A stretch of DNA of 64,000 bases from Sulfolobus sp. S-194 (GTDB lineage: Archaea; Thermoproteota; Thermoprotei_A; Sulfolobales; Sulfolobaceae), in NCBI RefSeq assembly GCF_012222305.1, contig NZ_CP035730.1:558001-622000 (forward strand), given 5' to 3'. The number at the start of each line of letters is the position of its first letter. The first letter of the stretch is position 1. The position numbers were made by a program, and so were the translations under genes. Below the pieces are notes generated by a model that searched no databases, was not told where the DNA came from, and saw only the letters and a program-made list of their open reading frames with translations. This document shows positions 19,038 through 30,259 of this stretch, one piece after another.

Positions 19038-19132
19038 TCCCGCCGCGGGGACTTGAACCCCGGACCACCCGGTCACCGCGTGCCCTCCTTCCCTACAGCC
19101 GGGCGCTCTACACCGGGCTGAGCTACGGCGGG
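19038..19132 (-). tRNA. tRNA-Tyr (GTA) with a 19-nt intron
   Basis: The minus strand gives acceptor CCCGCCG/CGGCGGG with discriminator A. The anticodon stem CCCGG/CCGGG is split by an insertion after position 37: loop CTGTAG, then the intron at 19074-19092, then A38. The T arm is CGGGG-TTCAAGT-CCCCG. Removing 19 nt leaves a 76-nt tRNA. The canonical 37/38 intron needs the splicing endonuclease, both of whose subunits are encoded in this window. No CCA encoded. Confidence 0.95.
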
Positions 19133-19265
19133 ACTACCATCAATATTTCAATACATCTTTACTAATAAACTTTACCATAATAATTCGCGCTTTCTCATTG
19201 TTATTTTTAAATCCCTTGCTTATTCAAGTATGACTAATTTATAACAAATAGCTAAGGAATAAAGA

Positions 19266-19358
<93 letters not shown>

Positions 19359-19411
19359 AATAAACAAATATGCTAAAATGATTTAAAAGAGTTACGCTAA
19401 GTAAAAAATGG

Positions 19412-20659
19412 TTAAGTGCCATATCTCCATTGTTTCATGTATTCTATTTGTTCTTGCGTCATTGACTCTATTTCTATCCCCATTCCCTTTAATTTTAATT
19501 TAGCTACCGTTTCATCTATCTCTTGTGGAACATTATATACTTTATTCTCTAACTTCCCTCTATTTTCATAAATATACTTTACCGATAAAGCTTGATTTGA
19601 AAAGCTTAAATCCATAACCTCACTAGGATGTCCCTCAGCTGCAGCTAAATTAACTAATCTGCCTTCAGCTAATAGATAAATCCTTTTTCCATTAGGTAAT
19701 TCATATTCTTCTAAGTTTGGTCTTATTAATCTAGATGATTTTGCGATTTCTTTTAGTCCTTTTACATCTATCTCTACATTAAAATGTCCAGAATTTGCTA
19801 AAATCGCACCATCTTTCATTTTTAAAATGTGTTCTTTTCTTATTACATTTATATTACCAGTAGCAGTGATAAAAATCTCCCCCAATTCTGCAGCTTTACT
19901 CATTGACATTACATCAAAACCGTCCATAACTGCTTCTAATGCTCTTAAAGGAGATACTTCGACTACTATAACCCTAGCACCCATACCTCTAAGCCTTTGA
20001 GCTATTCCTCTTCCTACCCATCCGTATCCAGCTACCACAGCTACTTTACCAGCAATTAGTATATTTGTTGCTCTAAGTATTCCATCTACTGTACTCTGTC
20101 CAGTACCTATTCTATTATCAAATAAGTATTTTGTAAAAGCATTATTTACAGCAATTACTGGATATCTTAGAACTCTTTGTTCTTCCATAGCCTTTAATCT
20201 TATTACTCCAGTAGTTGTTTCTTCTGTACCCCCAAATAGTTTTAACTGTGGCATATTTTCGTGAACATACGCATGAAGATCTCCTCCATCATCCATTATT
20301 ATTTGAGGTTCATATTTTAGAATTTCTTTAATATTATCGTAATAATCTTTTTCACTTTCACCTCTCCATGCAAATACACGAATTCCTTCCTCAACTAGTG
20401 CAGCTGCAACATCATCTTGAGTAGATAATGGATTACTGCCAGCTAATGCAACTGTAGCTCCTCCTATTTTTAGAGTCTTAACTAATGCGGCAGTTTCCTT
20501 AGTTACGTGAAGGACAGCACTAATTCTTAATCCTTGAAGAGGTTTTTCTTTCTCGAATTGCTTCCTTATCTCCATTAATGCTGGCATATGTATTTCTGCC
20601 CATTCTATTTCTTTTTTACCTTGTTCAGCTAAACTAAGATCTTTAACCTTATAGTCCAT
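19412..20659 (-). CDS. ahcY: S-adenosylhomocysteine hydrolase
   Basis: NAD-dependent cytosolic enzyme that splits S-adenosylhomocysteine into adenosine and homocysteine, recycling the methylation by-product. The protein has 415 residues, the short archaeal length. Features are '[12 protein letters not shown]', '[13 protein letters not shown]', '[14 protein letters not shown]', the NAD motif '[13 protein letters not shown]', 'GHFNVEID', and the tail '[14 protein letters not shown]'. The start ATG 20659 is followed upstream by a decayed membrane-protein gene on the same strand. Confidence 0.97.
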   Translation of the reverse strand: MDYKVKDLSLAEQGKKEIEWAEIHMPALMEIRKQFEKEKPLQGLRISAVLHVTKETAALVKTLKIGGATVALAGSNPLSTQDDVAAALVEEGIRVFAWRGESEKDYYDNIKEILKYEPQIIMDDGGDLHAYVHENMPQLKLFGGTEETTTGVIRLKAMEEQRVLRYPVIAVNNAFTKYLFDNRIGTGQSTVDGILRATNILIAGKVAVVAGYGWVGRGIAQRLRGMGARVIVVEVSPLRALEAVMDGFDVMSMSKAAELGEIFITATGNINVIRKEHILKMKDGAILANSGHFNVEIDVKGLKEIAKSSRLIRPNLEEYELPNGKRIYLLAEGRLVNLAAAEGHPSEVMDLSFSNQALSVKYIYENRGKLENKVYNVPQEIDETVAKLKLKGMGIEIESMTQEQIEYMKQWRYGT

Positions 20660-20694
20660 AGGGTGTAAAAAGAAAATAATTAAAAAAGTTTAAC

Positions 20695-21330
20695 TTATGC
20701 TCCTATTGCCCTAGCAACTCTTACTGATATAAGTGTAGCTATCGCACCAACCATGGTCGTAAACGGAAAAGACGTTAGAATATCGAAACCTATTTTATCC
20801 CAATTTACTATACCACCATACATAAAGGGTCTTAGAAATCCTTTCCACAGTAGAGGATCTGGCAAACTCCACAAGAAGCCTACTAAAGCACATTGAAGTG
20901 CAGCATATTTCCTTCAAAAGGTCTTCACTTAGTTATTATAATAATCAAGTCGATGAACAAACCATATGTTAAACCTTCATAAATAAAGAATAGCAGTTGA
21001 CCCGACCAGCCATAATGCACAGCATCTGTCAAAACGTCAAATACTACTAATGATAACATTCCAGCTCCAAACTTTACTTATAATCACGACTACTATAATT
21101 AGGTATTCTTCCCCCAAACGCTAAATCAATATATCTTATTGCTATTACTCTATCTAAAAAACTCCCATAGTGTAGCAATAGCTGCACTTATCCCAATATA
21201 TACATAATCTAGAGTAGTAAATTTTTTGATTATATATTTTCTTTTTCTTGCAATCAAATACAATAGTGTTGGCGCTGTTACAAAATATATTAATACTATT
21301 ACCTAGGGTATTTCCCTTGAAATATTCGCA
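20695..21330 (-). pseudogene. Decayed multi-spanning membrane protein (ECF S-component-like?)
   Basis: No intact frame, but minus-strand translation gives a coherent hydrophobic protein in pieces. The 3' part ends 'VGAIATLISVRVARAIGA' at 20695, preceded by 'ALVGFLWSLPDPLLWKGF'. Upstream are 'FDVLTDAVHYGWSGQLLFFI' and 'TLDYVYIGISAAIATLWEFF'. They are separated by in-frame stops (for example after 'IIITK') and at least one frameshift. The fragments resemble archaeal energy-coupling-factor-type S components of unknown substrate, a weak family guess. Inactivation by several lesions is seen directly. Confidence 0.7.
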
Positions 21331-21455
21331 TTCCCTTCGATATGATTAAATACTATATGTAACTCTTTTTTTTTAAATATTTTTTCTATTTACTATATAT
21401 ATATTACTTTAGAATATATTTATATCTATGTTGCTAAGATTGATATTTTTATAGA

Positions 21456-22598
21456 TTGCAAATAAATATTAGTGGGAGTTACGCATTAAGATTTAGTTAT
21501 ATGAAAAGAGTCATCATAGGTAGCTTACTATTAACAATATCACAATGGTATGCATTTTTCTTATTTTCTCAATTTTCATTTATAGTATTTAGTGAATTTA
21601 TAGGGTTGTCAATATTTATAATGGGTTTTATAAGTAGAGCCTTAGGCAGTATTTTATTTGGATATATAGGGGATAAAATTAGCAGAAGAACAGCACTATT
21701 GCTAACTGGAATTACGTTAATCATATCTTCCTTAATTGTTTTAATACCAAATATATTTATTATTTTTATTTCTAGGATTTTACAAGGTTTAAGTCTAGGA
21801 GGTGAATGGGGAGGAGCTAGCACTGTAATAATAGAAACTTATTCAAGTCATAGACTTAGAGGAACTATTGCGAGTATAATTCAATTATCCGTACCTATAG
21901 CCATAATACTTTCATCTTCTACACTTCTTCTAATTTTCTTATACTCAATTCCTTGGAGAGAATCTTTCTTAATTATAACTATTTTAACTCTAATAGCATT
22001 ACCTTTAATCAGAGGTGTAAATAAGGAAAAATTGCTCAGTAGTAAAATTCCATTATTTGAGGCAATAATGAATGATTGGAAAAATATACTAAAAACTATT
22101 AGTATAAAAGTGAGTGAAAGTGCAAATTTTTACGTCTTTTCAACTTATATTTTTTCTCTATATTCTAATTTAAAAGAGCTTCCTATAATAGTTTTAGAAG
22201 CAATTATATTTCAATTGTTCACAATGCCACTTTTTGGTTTTTTATCAGATATTATTGGAAGAAGATTAGTAGTTATCATAGGGCTCATTATAATGAGCAT
22301 TGGAAGTTATCTTTTAACATTAAAGATCATTTATTATGGAGAAATAGTTATGTCTATCTCGGATTCTGCGTTATACGCTCCTCAATCATCAATTTTTACT
22401 GAAACATTTAATAAAAAATATAGATTTACTGCATCTAATTTCTCATATCAAACAGCAAGTATAATTGGAGGTGCTTTAGCCCCTCTCTTAATTTCAGACT
22501 ATTCTAACCTCTTTATATTCATAATGTTAAGCTACATAGCCATTACATGTATAGGTATACATTTCATAGAAGAAACGAAAGGGAAAGGAATAGTATAG
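21456..22598 (+). CDS. Major facilitator superfamily transporter
   Basis: A 380-residue integral membrane protein with about 12 hydrophobic helices. The loop 2-3 motif is 'GYIGDKISRRTALLLTG' and its counterpart between helices 8 and 9 is 'GFLSDIIGRRLVVIIG', both diagnostic for MFS. 'SRILQGLSLGGEWGG' resembles the metabolite:H+ symporter (MHS) subgroup. The substrate is unknown. The frame opens with TTG at 21456; ATG 21501 is an alternative that would remove 15 residues before the first helix. It stands alone between pseudogenes, preceded by a long T/A-rich promoter region. Confidence 0.88.
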   Translation: MQINISGSYALRFSYMKRVIIGSLLLTISQWYAFFLFSQFSFIVFSEFIGLSIFIMGFISRALGSILFGYIGDKISRRTALLLTGITLIISSLIVLIPNIFIIFISRILQGLSLGGEWGGASTVIIETYSSHRLRGTIASIIQLSVPIAIILSSSTLLLIFLYSIPWRESFLIITILTLIALPLIRGVNKEKLLSSKIPLFEAIMNDWKNILKTISIKVSESANFYVFSTYIFSLYSNLKELPIIVLEAIIFQLFTMPLFGFLSDIIGRRLVVIIGLIIMSIGSYLLTLKIIYYGEIVMSISDSALYAPQSSIFTETFNKKYRFTASNFSYQTASIIGGALAPLLISDYSNLFIFIMLSYIAITCIGIHFIEETKGKGIV

Positions 22599-22888
22599 TT
22601 ATCAGATTGGAAGTAGTTGTTTAATTGAGTCAGAAACTTAAATTTTAAAATATTTTTATATAATTAATAATTATACAAAATTTGAAAAAGAAATTAATGA
22701 TTATCATGTGAATAGAAAGAAAAATTGTATCAACTACTTAGATGTTAGCATAAAAATAAGTGTGGAAAATAATTGTATATGTAGATTTTATATAGAAATT
22801 AATCTATGAGAAATCTTTTACATCACGTAAAGTATCATAACATAATCAATAACATGAGTTTTTTAAATTACCTTATTAACCATATATA
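22599..22888. other. 290-bp AT-rich gap
   Basis: Between the MFS gene and the HEPN remnant I see no coding frame, repeat or RNA gene. AAATTACCTTATTAACCATATA just upstream of 22889 may hold the promoter of the HEPN gene. Confidence 0.4.
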
Positions 22889-23300
22889 GTGTATGAGCTT
22901 CACATAGCTTTGCGTAAAAGGTCTTTAGAATATTTAAAAGCTTCTGAAGAAACATTTATTCATGGATTCTATAGCGCTTCTGGATTAATATCACAAATTT
23001 CCGCAGAACTTGCAGTTAAGGCAACTATTGCCTTTCTTGGCTATTCATTCCCAGAAACTCATGAAATAAGGAAGCTTTTGTCTGTGCTATCAACACTTAT
23101 ATTAAAAGATGAAATTTCAGCATTCATAAAAGCTAAGGGGGGAGCATATCCTTTTAGAAGATGGTAGACAAAGGGGGCAATATTTTTCTTACGGACTTGG
23201 AAAGGATGATGCAGAAATCTGCTTAAATACTACTAGGGAGATAATTAATCTTGTAAGAAAAGTCTGGGAAGATAAATGGTGTTCGGAATCGAGAGAATAA
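22889..23300 (+). pseudogene. HEPN-domain protein, frameshifted in a G6 run
   Basis: The first 92 codons (GTG 22889) match a HEPN protein: 'ALRKRSLEYLKASEETFIHGFYSASGLISQISAELAVKATI'. The frame ends at a stop at 23165, but shifting by one base after the run of six G at 23137-23142 continues the domain as 'EHILLEDGRQRGQYFSYGL' and 'DDAEICLNTTREIINLVRKV' to 23300. With five G instead of six the gene would be one intact frame of about 136 codons. HEPN proteins are usually RNase toxins or partners of an MNT nucleotidyltransferase, and one follows here. Confidence 0.8.
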
Positions 23301-23605
23301 AATACCCTGAAGAAAACTGGAAGAATATTGCATAACTACTACTTAATACTGCTAAAAAATTCGTAGATGTTAAGGAGGCTATAGTTTACGGTTCTGTTAT
23401 AAAAAGGAGGGCTATGGGGAGCAGTGATTTAGATATAGCTCTAGTTATTGGAAACTTAGACGCCAAGAAAGTAAGTGAACTTCTCATTAAAATTCATCTC
23501 TCTTTACCAGAGGATATTTCTGAACTTGTAGATTTAAACTTAGTAGACGAGAAAGATGAAAAGGAGTTCTTAAAGTTCGCTGGATATTATACAACACTTA
23601 AGTAA
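23276..23605 (+). pseudogene. MNT-type minimal nucleotidyltransferase, interrupted by a stop
   Basis: From ATG 23276 the frame reads 'MVFGIERIKYPEENWKNIA', then TAA at 23333-23335, then 'LLLNTAKKFVDVKEAIVYGS' and the catalytic pattern GS-x7-GSSDLDIA of MNT antitoxins. The part after the stop is intact to 23605. It overlaps the HEPN frame, the normal layout of HEPN/MNT toxin-antitoxin pairs. With a stop here and a frameshift next door, both partners look inactivated. A downstream ATG at 23414 lies after the catalytic GS, so reinitiation there would not rescue it. Confidence 0.8.
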
Positions 23606-24037
23606 TAAATCGTCTTGTCCATAAAATACTTTATAATTAGATATAATACTTATCGTGTTTTTAAATATTCCAGTTATAGGTCATTATACATAGGTTACTC
23701 TGTGTTAGGCTGTAATTCTATTCTATGCAATACTTAATTTGATATACGCGCACTCACTTTATATTTCATGATAAAAACTAAAGATAAAGTAAGATATTCT
23801 TAACTCTTCCATGTTTACAAGTTATTATCTCATAAGGCTAAAAATGATATTCCTAATACCTAACTAAGACATTAAGGATATAAATTGAGATAAGCGTTTA
23901 CGATATAATCTATAAGGAATGTAATAAAAAATTGCCAAGAAATATTAACTGAGCCTACTCAGTAAGGCAATATTCACTATATCTACAAAAAACTGGGACT
24001 ATAAACTAAAAATGAAATTTCAATATACGATTCTCTT
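23606..24037. other. 430-bp non-coding stretch
   Basis: AT-rich sequence with frequent stops on all frames. I recognise no gene, RNA or repeat. It separates the HEPN/MNT remnant from the PaREP1 remnant. Confidence 0.4.
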
Positions 24038-24490
24038 ATGGAAGAGCTAATTAGAAGAGCTGAAGAAGAATGAATTGATATATGAGGAGTTGATCATACG
24101 CATTGTAAAAAAGATCTTCAAAATGAGGTTAAGCTTAGACTTGAATTGACCGAAAATTATATGAAAGAGTAGGATAAATATTTAAAGAAAATAATCCAAT
24201 TAAAGCATAGAAGGAGTCTTATAAGATCACTGAGGAGATTGTTAAAGCTGTAGCTGAAAGTTTTACTTATCAGAATATCAGCAAGTAATGAAAGAGGATA
24301 GATAGTACACTTATCTCCTAGCTAAAGCCTCTAATACTCTTCCAATCAAGTTAGGAAAATTGGTTTGGATAGTTAAAATTAGTGTATATGTGCTCTATGT
24401 CTGGGGTTTCATGAATTAATACAGTTAACGATATTACTTCATGCGTGGAGAGGTCTAGGGAAATTCTAGTAGAGAGTAAAAATATTATTA
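24038..24490 (+). pseudogene. PaREP1-family (HEPN superfamily) pseudogene
   Basis: Translation in pieces gives a PaREP1 protein: 'MEELIRRAEEE', stop, then 'KKDLQNEVKLRLELTENYMK', a frameshift, 'NPIKA' and 'ESYKITEEIVKAVAESF', and a C-terminal part 'LLAKASNTLPIKLGKLVWI' and 'VYVLYVWGFMN', equivalent to the family's LHVWGFHE. Stops at 24071 and elsewhere and at least one frameshift rule out a working gene. PaREP1 proteins are abundant paralogues in Crenarchaeota. Confidence 0.75.
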
Positions 24491-25006
<516 letters not shown>

Positions 25007-25058
25007 ATCATATTTTAAATTAAGATTTAAAAGATTATAGGTTAAGAATTACCTAGTT

Positions 25059-26972
25059 TTAAACTACTCTTATACTATCAAGTATCTGTGGAGCATAGAC
25101 TTTAGTCCCTTTCATTCCAATTTTTTCTTTCTCTCTTTCTACTAATCTTCTGAAAGACTCTATAGAGCCTGGCTCACCATGATTTAGTAATAGATTCTTA
25201 GGTTTTACATTTAGATTCTTAAGGAAGTTTAAGAGTTGTCTTCTATCAGAGTGACCGGAAAATCCTTCCACTTTTGTGACTTCCATCTTTATTTGTATAT
25301 TTTCAATCCTACCATCTCTATCAATAATTTGTATTTCTTGTGCTCCGTCACTCACTTTTCTACCCAATGTTCCCTCTGCCTGGTAACTCACGAATATTAT
25401 CGAATTCTTATTATCTGGAGCCATTGTCTTAAAGAATTCTACTGCTGGGCCTCCGTTTAACATACCAGATGTTGCTAAGATAATTGATGGCTCGCCTTGT
25501 GCAATGTCTTCTCTATATCCTTCAATTCTGTGGAAGAATTCCGACATGAACGGATTCTCATCTTTATATAGTATTGCTTCCCTTACTTCTCTGCTTAACA
25601 TTTCTGGGTAAGCGTTATGTATTGCTGTAATTTCTTCAACTAAACCTGTAATATAGATTGGTACTTCTGGTATTAACTTCTTTTTCATTGCATCATTTAA
25701 AACCAGCATTATTTCTTGACCTCTTCCAACGGCTAGAACTGGGATTAGTACTCTTCCTCCTCTACTAATAGTTCTATTTATAATCTCTATAAGTTTTGCC
25801 TCAGCTTCTTCTCTGTTTTCTTGCTCATGGTCTCCATATGTTGTCTCCATAATTAACGTGTCAACTCTTGGAAACTCATCATTAGCCTTATCTAATAATT
25901 TAGTTCTAGAGTATTTGAAATCACCAGTATAAACGATATTATGCGTTCCATCACCTATATGAAGATGTGCCATAGCAGAGCCTAATATATGCCCAGCATT
26001 ATAGAATGTTAGTTTAATATCTGGAGCTATATCAGTAACTTCTTCATAATCAAGTGTTATAGTGTGTAGTAATTCTTTCCTAACTTCCTTGGCTGTATAG
26101 GGTAAGGGTCTTCCTTCTTTTTCTGCTACATCTAGTGCATCTAATTGCATTAATGCCATTATATCTCTTGTGGGTGCAGTTGTATAGACAGGACCATTAT
26201 ATCCATATTTAAATAATAAAGGAACCATTCCACAATGGTCTAAGTGCGCATGTGTTATTACGACTGCATCAATATCTTCAAGTCTTACTTGATCAATGTC
26301 AAGTTTTGGAAATAATTTTTCTCCATAACTTACACTTGGATTTAATCCCACGTCTAATAATACTTTGCTTTCTGGAGTTTCTACTAATACTGCAGATCTA
26401 CCTACTTCTTGAAATCCACCTAGTGCAGTTATCCTAACATTTCTATCTTTGAATAACAGTTCTCTATGTATTCTTTCACCAAAGATTTTTAACATCTTTG
26501 CTCTATACTCAGTCTCGTTATAAATATGTGTTAAAATACTATCATATGTCCTAGATTTTAATGGTGGTTCTCTTACTATTATAGGTCTCCAAAAAGTCTC
26601 GAAAAATATTTTATTCTGGATTGTTCCTCCTTTTCCTATCACAAGTCCAGGCTTTTTAGCTTTTATTAGTACTTCACCTAATTCATCATCAAACTTTATA
26701 TCTGTAATTTCTGCCTCTTTTGGTACAATATTCTTTATAATCTCTATTGTCTCTTTCTTATCTTTTCTTGCTTTCTCATCAGCTTTTAGTACAATCCTCT
26801 TTCTAATGTCCTTCGCAATTTTCTTTAACAATTCTGTTTTATCAGCTAATATTGTTGGATTCTTAACGTATATCGCTATTTCTGGACCTTCAAACTCAAT
26901 TTTTGTTATTCCAGCTTCTTTTGGTATATTATTATATATTGTTGCTATTATGTTTAATCTAAGAGACGACAC
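25059..26972 (-). CDS. fttA: FttA/aCPSF1 transcription-termination ribonuclease
   Basis: Archaeal homologue of the eukaryotic CPSF73 nuclease, acting as a general transcription termination factor. The 637 residues hold two N-terminal KH-like domains (about residues 1-150, with 'GLVIGKGG'), then a metallo-beta-lactamase domain (zinc motif 'THAHLDHCG', 'GHILGSAM', '[11 protein letters not shown]') and a beta-CASP domain ('TYGDHE', '[11 protein letters not shown]', '[11 protein letters not shown]', C-terminal 'LLLNHGE'). The start is GTG 26972, since a stop lies two codons further upstream. Single gene divergent from egsA. Confidence 0.95.
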   Translation of the reverse strand: MSSLRLNIIATIYNNIPKEAGITKIEFEGPEIAIYVKNPTILADKTELLKKIAKDIRKRIVLKADEKARKDKKETIEIIKNIVPKEAEITDIKFDDELGEVLIKAKKPGLVIGKGGTIQNKIFFETFWRPIIVREPPLKSRTYDSILTHIYNETEYRAKMLKIFGERIHRELLFKDRNVRITALGGFQEVGRSAVLVETPESKVLLDVGLNPSVSYGEKLFPKLDIDQVRLEDIDAVVITHAHLDHCGMVPLLFKYGYNGPVYTTAPTRDIMALMQLDALDVAEKEGRPLPYTAKEVRKELLHTITLDYEEVTDIAPDIKLTFYNAGHILGSAMAHLHIGDGTHNIVYTGDFKYSRTKLLDKANDEFPRVDTLIMETTYGDHEQENREEAEAKLIEIINRTISRGGRVLIPVLAVGRGQEIMLVLNDAMKKKLIPEVPIYITGLVEEITAIHNAYPEMLSREVREAILYKDENPFMSEFFHRIEGYREDIAQGEPSIILATSGMLNGGPAVEFFKTMAPDNKNSIIFVSYQAEGTLGRKVSDGAQEIQIIDRDGRIENIQIKMEVTKVEGFSGHSDRRQLLNFLKNLNVKPKNLLLNHGEPGSIESFRRLVEREKEKIGMKGTKVYAPQILDSIRVV

Positions 26973-27051
26973 CTATTTCACCAACTATAAGAAGTAGATG
27001 TACAAATTAGATATGGTAATTTTTAATATATAAATGCTTGTTATATAAGTT
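26973..27051. promoter_or_regulatory. Divergent promoter region fttA / egsA
   Basis: A 79-bp gap between divergent starts. TTTAATATATAAAT at 27022-27034 is centred about 25 bases before the GTG of egsA, so that gene is probably leaderless. The fttA promoter must lie in the same gap, but I cannot single out its TATA box with confidence. Confidence 0.45.
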
Positions 27052-28104
27052 GTGGAGCTGAAAGAACATATAATTGACTTGCCAAAGAAAGTTTACATCG
27101 GTTATGATATAATTGATAATATAAAAGAATACATATTATCACTTAATCTTTCCGGTCCTTTCTTGGTAGTAACTGGTCCACTAGTTAGGAAAATTATTAC
27201 GGATAAAATTATAGAAAATTTCAAAGACGAGAACATTGAGGTTGTTGAAGTAAAAATAGCATCAATTGATGAAGTAAATAAAGTAGAAGAATTTGCAAAA
27301 AGTTCTAAAATTAATACAATAATTGGTGTTGGAGGAGGAAATATAATAGATGTAGCAAAATATGTTGCTTATAGGATTGGAAAAGAATTCGTTAGCCTTC
27401 CTACAGCCCCTTCGCATGATGGAATCACTTCTCCATTTGCATCTATTAAAGGCCTAGGAAAACCTACTTCTGTTAAAGCAAAAGGTCCAATAGCAATAAT
27501 TGCAGACATAAATGTTTTAGCCTCAGCACCTAGAAGACTAATTAATGCTGGAATAGGTGATACCATAGGTAAAATAACAGCTGTAAGAGACTGGCAATTA
27601 GCCGCTAAATTAAGGGGAGAATATTACGGAGATTATACAGCATCCTTAGCCCTTATGTCCGCTAAACATGCACTTTCTTGTGCTAAAATTCTTGAGAAAG
27701 ACGTCAGAGCTGGCGTTAGAGTTCTAACAGAAGCTTTAATAAGTAGTGGTGTTGCAATGGGTATGGCAGGAAGTACGAGACCCGCTAGCGGTTCTGAGCA
27801 TTTATTTGCACACGCTATTGAAATCCTATATCCAGACAAGGCTTTACATGGAGAGTTAGTAGCTTTAGGAACAATTATTATGGCTTACTTGCATGGTATA
27901 AATTGGAAAAAAATTAAGAAAGCGATGAAAAAAATTGGTTTACCTACTAAGGCTAAACAATTAGGAATTCCAGATGAGATAGTTATAAAAGCACTGACTA
28001 TTGCTCACACTATAAGGCCAGAAAGATATACTATCTTAGGAGATAGAGGATTAACATGGGAAGCTGCTGAAAAAATAGCTAAAGAGACTGGAGTTATTGA
28101 GTAA
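27052..28104 (+). CDS. egsA: sn-glycerol-1-phosphate dehydrogenase
   Basis: NAD(P)H- and Zn-dependent enzyme reducing DHAP to glycerol 1-phosphate, the stereo-specific backbone of archaeal ether lipids. The 350-residue chain has the nucleotide motif '[15 protein letters not shown]', '[12 protein letters not shown]', the metal-ligand regions '[12 protein letters not shown]' and '[10 protein letters not shown]'. The start is GTG 27052, supported by the TATA box about 25 bases upstream. Its 3' end overlaps the convergent FKBP gene by 11 bases. Confidence 0.96.
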   Translation: MELKEHIIDLPKKVYIGYDIIDNIKEYILSLNLSGPFLVVTGPLVRKIITDKIIENFKDENIEVVEVKIASIDEVNKVEEFAKSSKINTIIGVGGGNIIDVAKYVAYRIGKEFVSLPTAPSHDGITSPFASIKGLGKPTSVKAKGPIAIIADINVLASAPRRLINAGIGDTIGKITAVRDWQLAAKLRGEYYGDYTASLALMSAKHALSCAKILEKDVRAGVRVLTEALISSGVAMGMAGSTRPASGSEHLFAHAIEILYPDKALHGELVALGTIIMAYLHGINWKKIKKAMKKIGLPTKAKQLGIPDEIVIKALTIAHTIRPERYTILGDRGLTWEAAEKIAKETGVIE

Positions 28105-28795
28105 AAACTTCTTTGTTATAGTTCTCTATATATATTACAGTTGATTCTGGTAATACATAATTTATAATGTCTTTTGCTAACATATATTTTCTAATTTGTA
28201 TATCTTCAACTAGATATAATTCTTTAGGTAATGTGAACTTAACATTTTTCTTCTCATCTAACTCCATATTTAATTTATCAACATAAGATGATCCTAACCA
28301 TCTCTCTATTAAGGCCTTTATTTTATCTCCCTCATTTTCTAAAACTTTTACAATCTTTACCTTATATACTAATGTTTTGCCAGCTAATGGGTGGTTTAAA
28401 TCTAATATTACTCTTCCACCCGATACACTTTTTACTACGGCTAAGGAACCATTAGATAATCTTACAACCATATTAGGATAAGGATTTATACCTTGTCTTC
28501 TTAATTCTCCTAAGGAAATTGTTTTAACTTTAGTATTGTCTCTAGGTCCATAAGCTTTTTCTGGAGGAATTTCAATTTCTTTCTCTTCACCTGGATTCAT
28601 TTGATATAATGCTTCTTCTAGTCCTTGAATAACATTATGTTCGCCCAGTATAACTAGCTTAGGCGCATATTTAGTTTCTTTATTATAAATATTAGCCTTC
28701 TTTGCTTCCTCCTCAATAGTTGTATCGAATACTTCACCAGTATCTTTTACTTTTCCAATGTAATCTATATAGACAAAATCTTTATCTTTTAACAT
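28094..28795 (-). CDS. FKBP-type peptidyl-prolyl cis-trans isomerase (long, SlyD-like)
   Basis: A 233-residue FKBP: residues 1-30 '[20 protein letters not shown]', '[32 protein letters not shown]', an inserted flap domain ('[43 protein letters not shown]') and a C-terminal extension of about 75 residues found in archaeal long FKBPs. It assists proline isomerisation and chaperoning in the cytosol (no signal peptide). The ATG is divergent from rpl37e. Confidence 0.92.
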   Translation of the reverse strand: MLKDKDFVYIDYIGKVKDTGEVFDTTIEEEAKKANIYNKETKYAPKLVILGEHNVIQGLEEALYQMNPGEEKEIEIPPEKAYGPRDNTKVKTISLGELRRQGINPYPNMVVRLSNGSLAVVKSVSGGRVILDLNHPLAGKTLVYKVKIVKVLENEGDKIKALIERWLGSSYVDKLNMELDEKKNVKFTLPKELYLVEDIQIRKYMLAKDIINYVLPESTVIYIENYNKEVFTQ

Positions 28796-28884
28796 TTTCT
28801 AATCTAAAATCTGTAGGGCTTGTAGTTTATAAAGCTAAGTAGAAGGTTAAAGTTTTAATTTAGTATCTTAATGTTTTTAATGAA

Positions 28885-29070
28885 ATGAAAGGAACGCCCT
28901 CTTTTGGAAAAATGAATAAATCACCAAGTCATGTAAGATGCAGAAGATGTGGTAGGAATTCGTTTAATGTTAGAAAAGGCTATTGTGCAGCTTGTGGATT
29001 TGGAAGGACGAAGAAGATAAGGAGATATAGCTGGCAAAATAAGAAGGTTAATGGTTTGAGGCTCGTATAA
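28885..29070 (+). CDS. rpl37e: 50S ribosomal protein L37e
   Basis: A 61-residue ribosomal protein with the L37e start 'MKGTPSFGK' and a zinc ribbon (CRRC ... CAAC), followed by '[19 protein letters not shown]'. In many archaea L37e is paired with an Lsm gene; here the partner is an aminopropyltransferase whose ATG directly follows the stop codon. Confidence 0.95.
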   Translation: MKGTPSFGKMNKSPSHVRCRRCGRNSFNVRKGYCAACGFGRTKKIRRYSWQNKKVNGLRLV

Positions 29071-29973
29071 ATGTATGAGTGGCATTGGCATATAGAATGG
29101 CAAACTCCATACGAATTTCATGGACATGCTATAACTAAAGTAATTGCGGAAGAAAAAACACCTTATCAAAGAGCCCTTTTGGTTGAATTGGCTAGGTTCG
29201 GAAAGGCACTAATATTAGACGGAAAAATACAATCTACAATAACTGACGAGTTTATATATCATGAGGCACTAGTACATCCATTACTTTTATCTATAAATAA
29301 CCCAGAAAAAGTTTTAATATTAGGAGGAGGAGAAGGAGCAACATTAAGAGAAGTTCTTAAACATAAAACTGTAAAGAACGCTATTATGGTTGATATAGAT
29401 CCTATAGTCATTGATTTTGCTAAGAAATATTTACAAGAATGGCATCAAGGGGCTTTCGATAATCCAAAAAGTAAATTGGTAATAGATGATGGCTATAAAT
29501 TTATTAGGGAAACAAAAGAGACGTTTGATGCAGTGCTTATTGATCTTACGGACCCAATAAAAGATTCGCCTTCTCAGATGCTATATACTAAAGAATTTTA
29601 TGAAGAAGTTAAGAGAATAAGTAGATGGGGTATAGTAACACAAGCTACTTCACCCTCATTTAGTTTAGAAACTTTCTCCATAATCTATAATACAATAAAA
29701 CAAGTTTTCAAAAAAGTAAGTGCTGGTATAGTGTATGTTCCAGCATTTGATGGCTTATGGGGATTCGTATATGCTTCAGATATAGTTAATCCAGTAGAAG
29801 TTAATAAAGAAGAAGTTAATAATAGAATTAAAGAAAGAATAGAAGGAGGTCTTAGGTTTTATGACGGTGAAACTCATATTACAATGTTTAGTATCCCGAA
29901 ACATATAAGGGAAGTACTAGAAAAAGAAAATAGAATTTCGACTAGAGAAAATCCGGTAGCTGTTCCAGCATAG
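29071..29973 (+). CDS. speE: Polyamine aminopropyltransferase (spermidine synthase family)
   Basis: Transfers the aminopropyl group of decarboxylated AdoMet to a polyamine or agmatine acceptor. The 300 residues include '[22 protein letters not shown]', the nucleotide motif '[16 protein letters not shown]', '[14 protein letters not shown]', '[10 protein letters not shown]' and a C-terminal helix bundle. The exact acceptor cannot be read off; crenarchaeal homologues accept several amines. The ATG abuts the L37e stop, so the genes are coupled. An agmatinase is encoded at 54.9 kb. Confidence 0.93.
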   Translation: MYEWHWHIEWQTPYEFHGHAITKVIAEEKTPYQRALLVELARFGKALILDGKIQSTITDEFIYHEALVHPLLLSINNPEKVLILGGGEGATLREVLKHKTVKNAIMVDIDPIVIDFAKKYLQEWHQGAFDNPKSKLVIDDGYKFIRETKETFDAVLIDLTDPIKDSPSQMLYTKEFYEEVKRISRWGIVTQATSPSFSLETFSIIYNTIKQVFKKVSAGIVYVPAFDGLWGFVYASDIVNPVEVNKEEVNNRIKERIEGGLRFYDGETHITMFSIPKHIREVLEKENRISTRENPVAVPA

Positions 29974-30005
29974 TCTTTTTATTTTATGTTTTCAAATTTA
30001 TACTT

Positions 30006-30116
30006 GCCGGGGTGCCCGAGCGGTCAAGGGGGTAGGCTCGAGACTTTCCGGCATCACAAATGGCGGGCGACCTACTGCCCCTATGGGGCACGCGGGTTCA
30101 AATCCCGCCCCCGGCG
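30006..30116 (+). tRNA. tRNA-Ser (CGA) with a 27-nt intron
   Basis: Class II tRNA. Acceptor GCCGGGG/CCCCGGC, discriminator G. Anticodon stem GTAGG/CCTAC, loop CTCGAG, then an intron at 30043-30069 and A38. The variable arm TGCCCC-TAT-GGGGCA and T arm GCGGG-TTCAAAT-CCCGC follow. Mature length is 84 nt. The long variable arm plus discriminator G support Ser. Confidence 0.94.
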
Positions 30117-30158
30117 CGTAATAATTTAAAGCCTCAAGAAAAATAATAAATAATAGAA

Positions 30159-30259
30159 GCGGGGGTGCCCGAGCAAGGTCAAAGGGGTCGGGCTCAGGAC
30201 AAGATATGTGAGATCCCCGATGGCATAGGCCTGCGTGGGTTCAAATCCCACCCCCCGCA
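30159..30259 (+). tRNA. tRNA-Leu (CAG) with a short intron
   Basis: Class II tRNA. Acceptor GCGGGGG/CCCCCGC, discriminator A. Anticodon stem TCGGG/CCCGA with loop CTCAGG, then an insertion of about 16 nt (30199-30214) before the last loop base. The variable arm and T arm GTGGG-TTCAAAT-CCCAC follow. Mature length is about 85 nt. The exact splice points could shift by a base or two. Confidence 0.9.

Noticed and set aside
25236-25460. Open frames antisense to fttA
   Set aside because: No start context or domain; they are shadows of a long, well-conserved gene.
30006-30259. tRNA-Ser/tRNA-Leu as an attB site of an integrated virus
   Set aside because: No integrase gene and no partial tRNA duplicate seen downstream of either tRNA; island status rests on gene content only.
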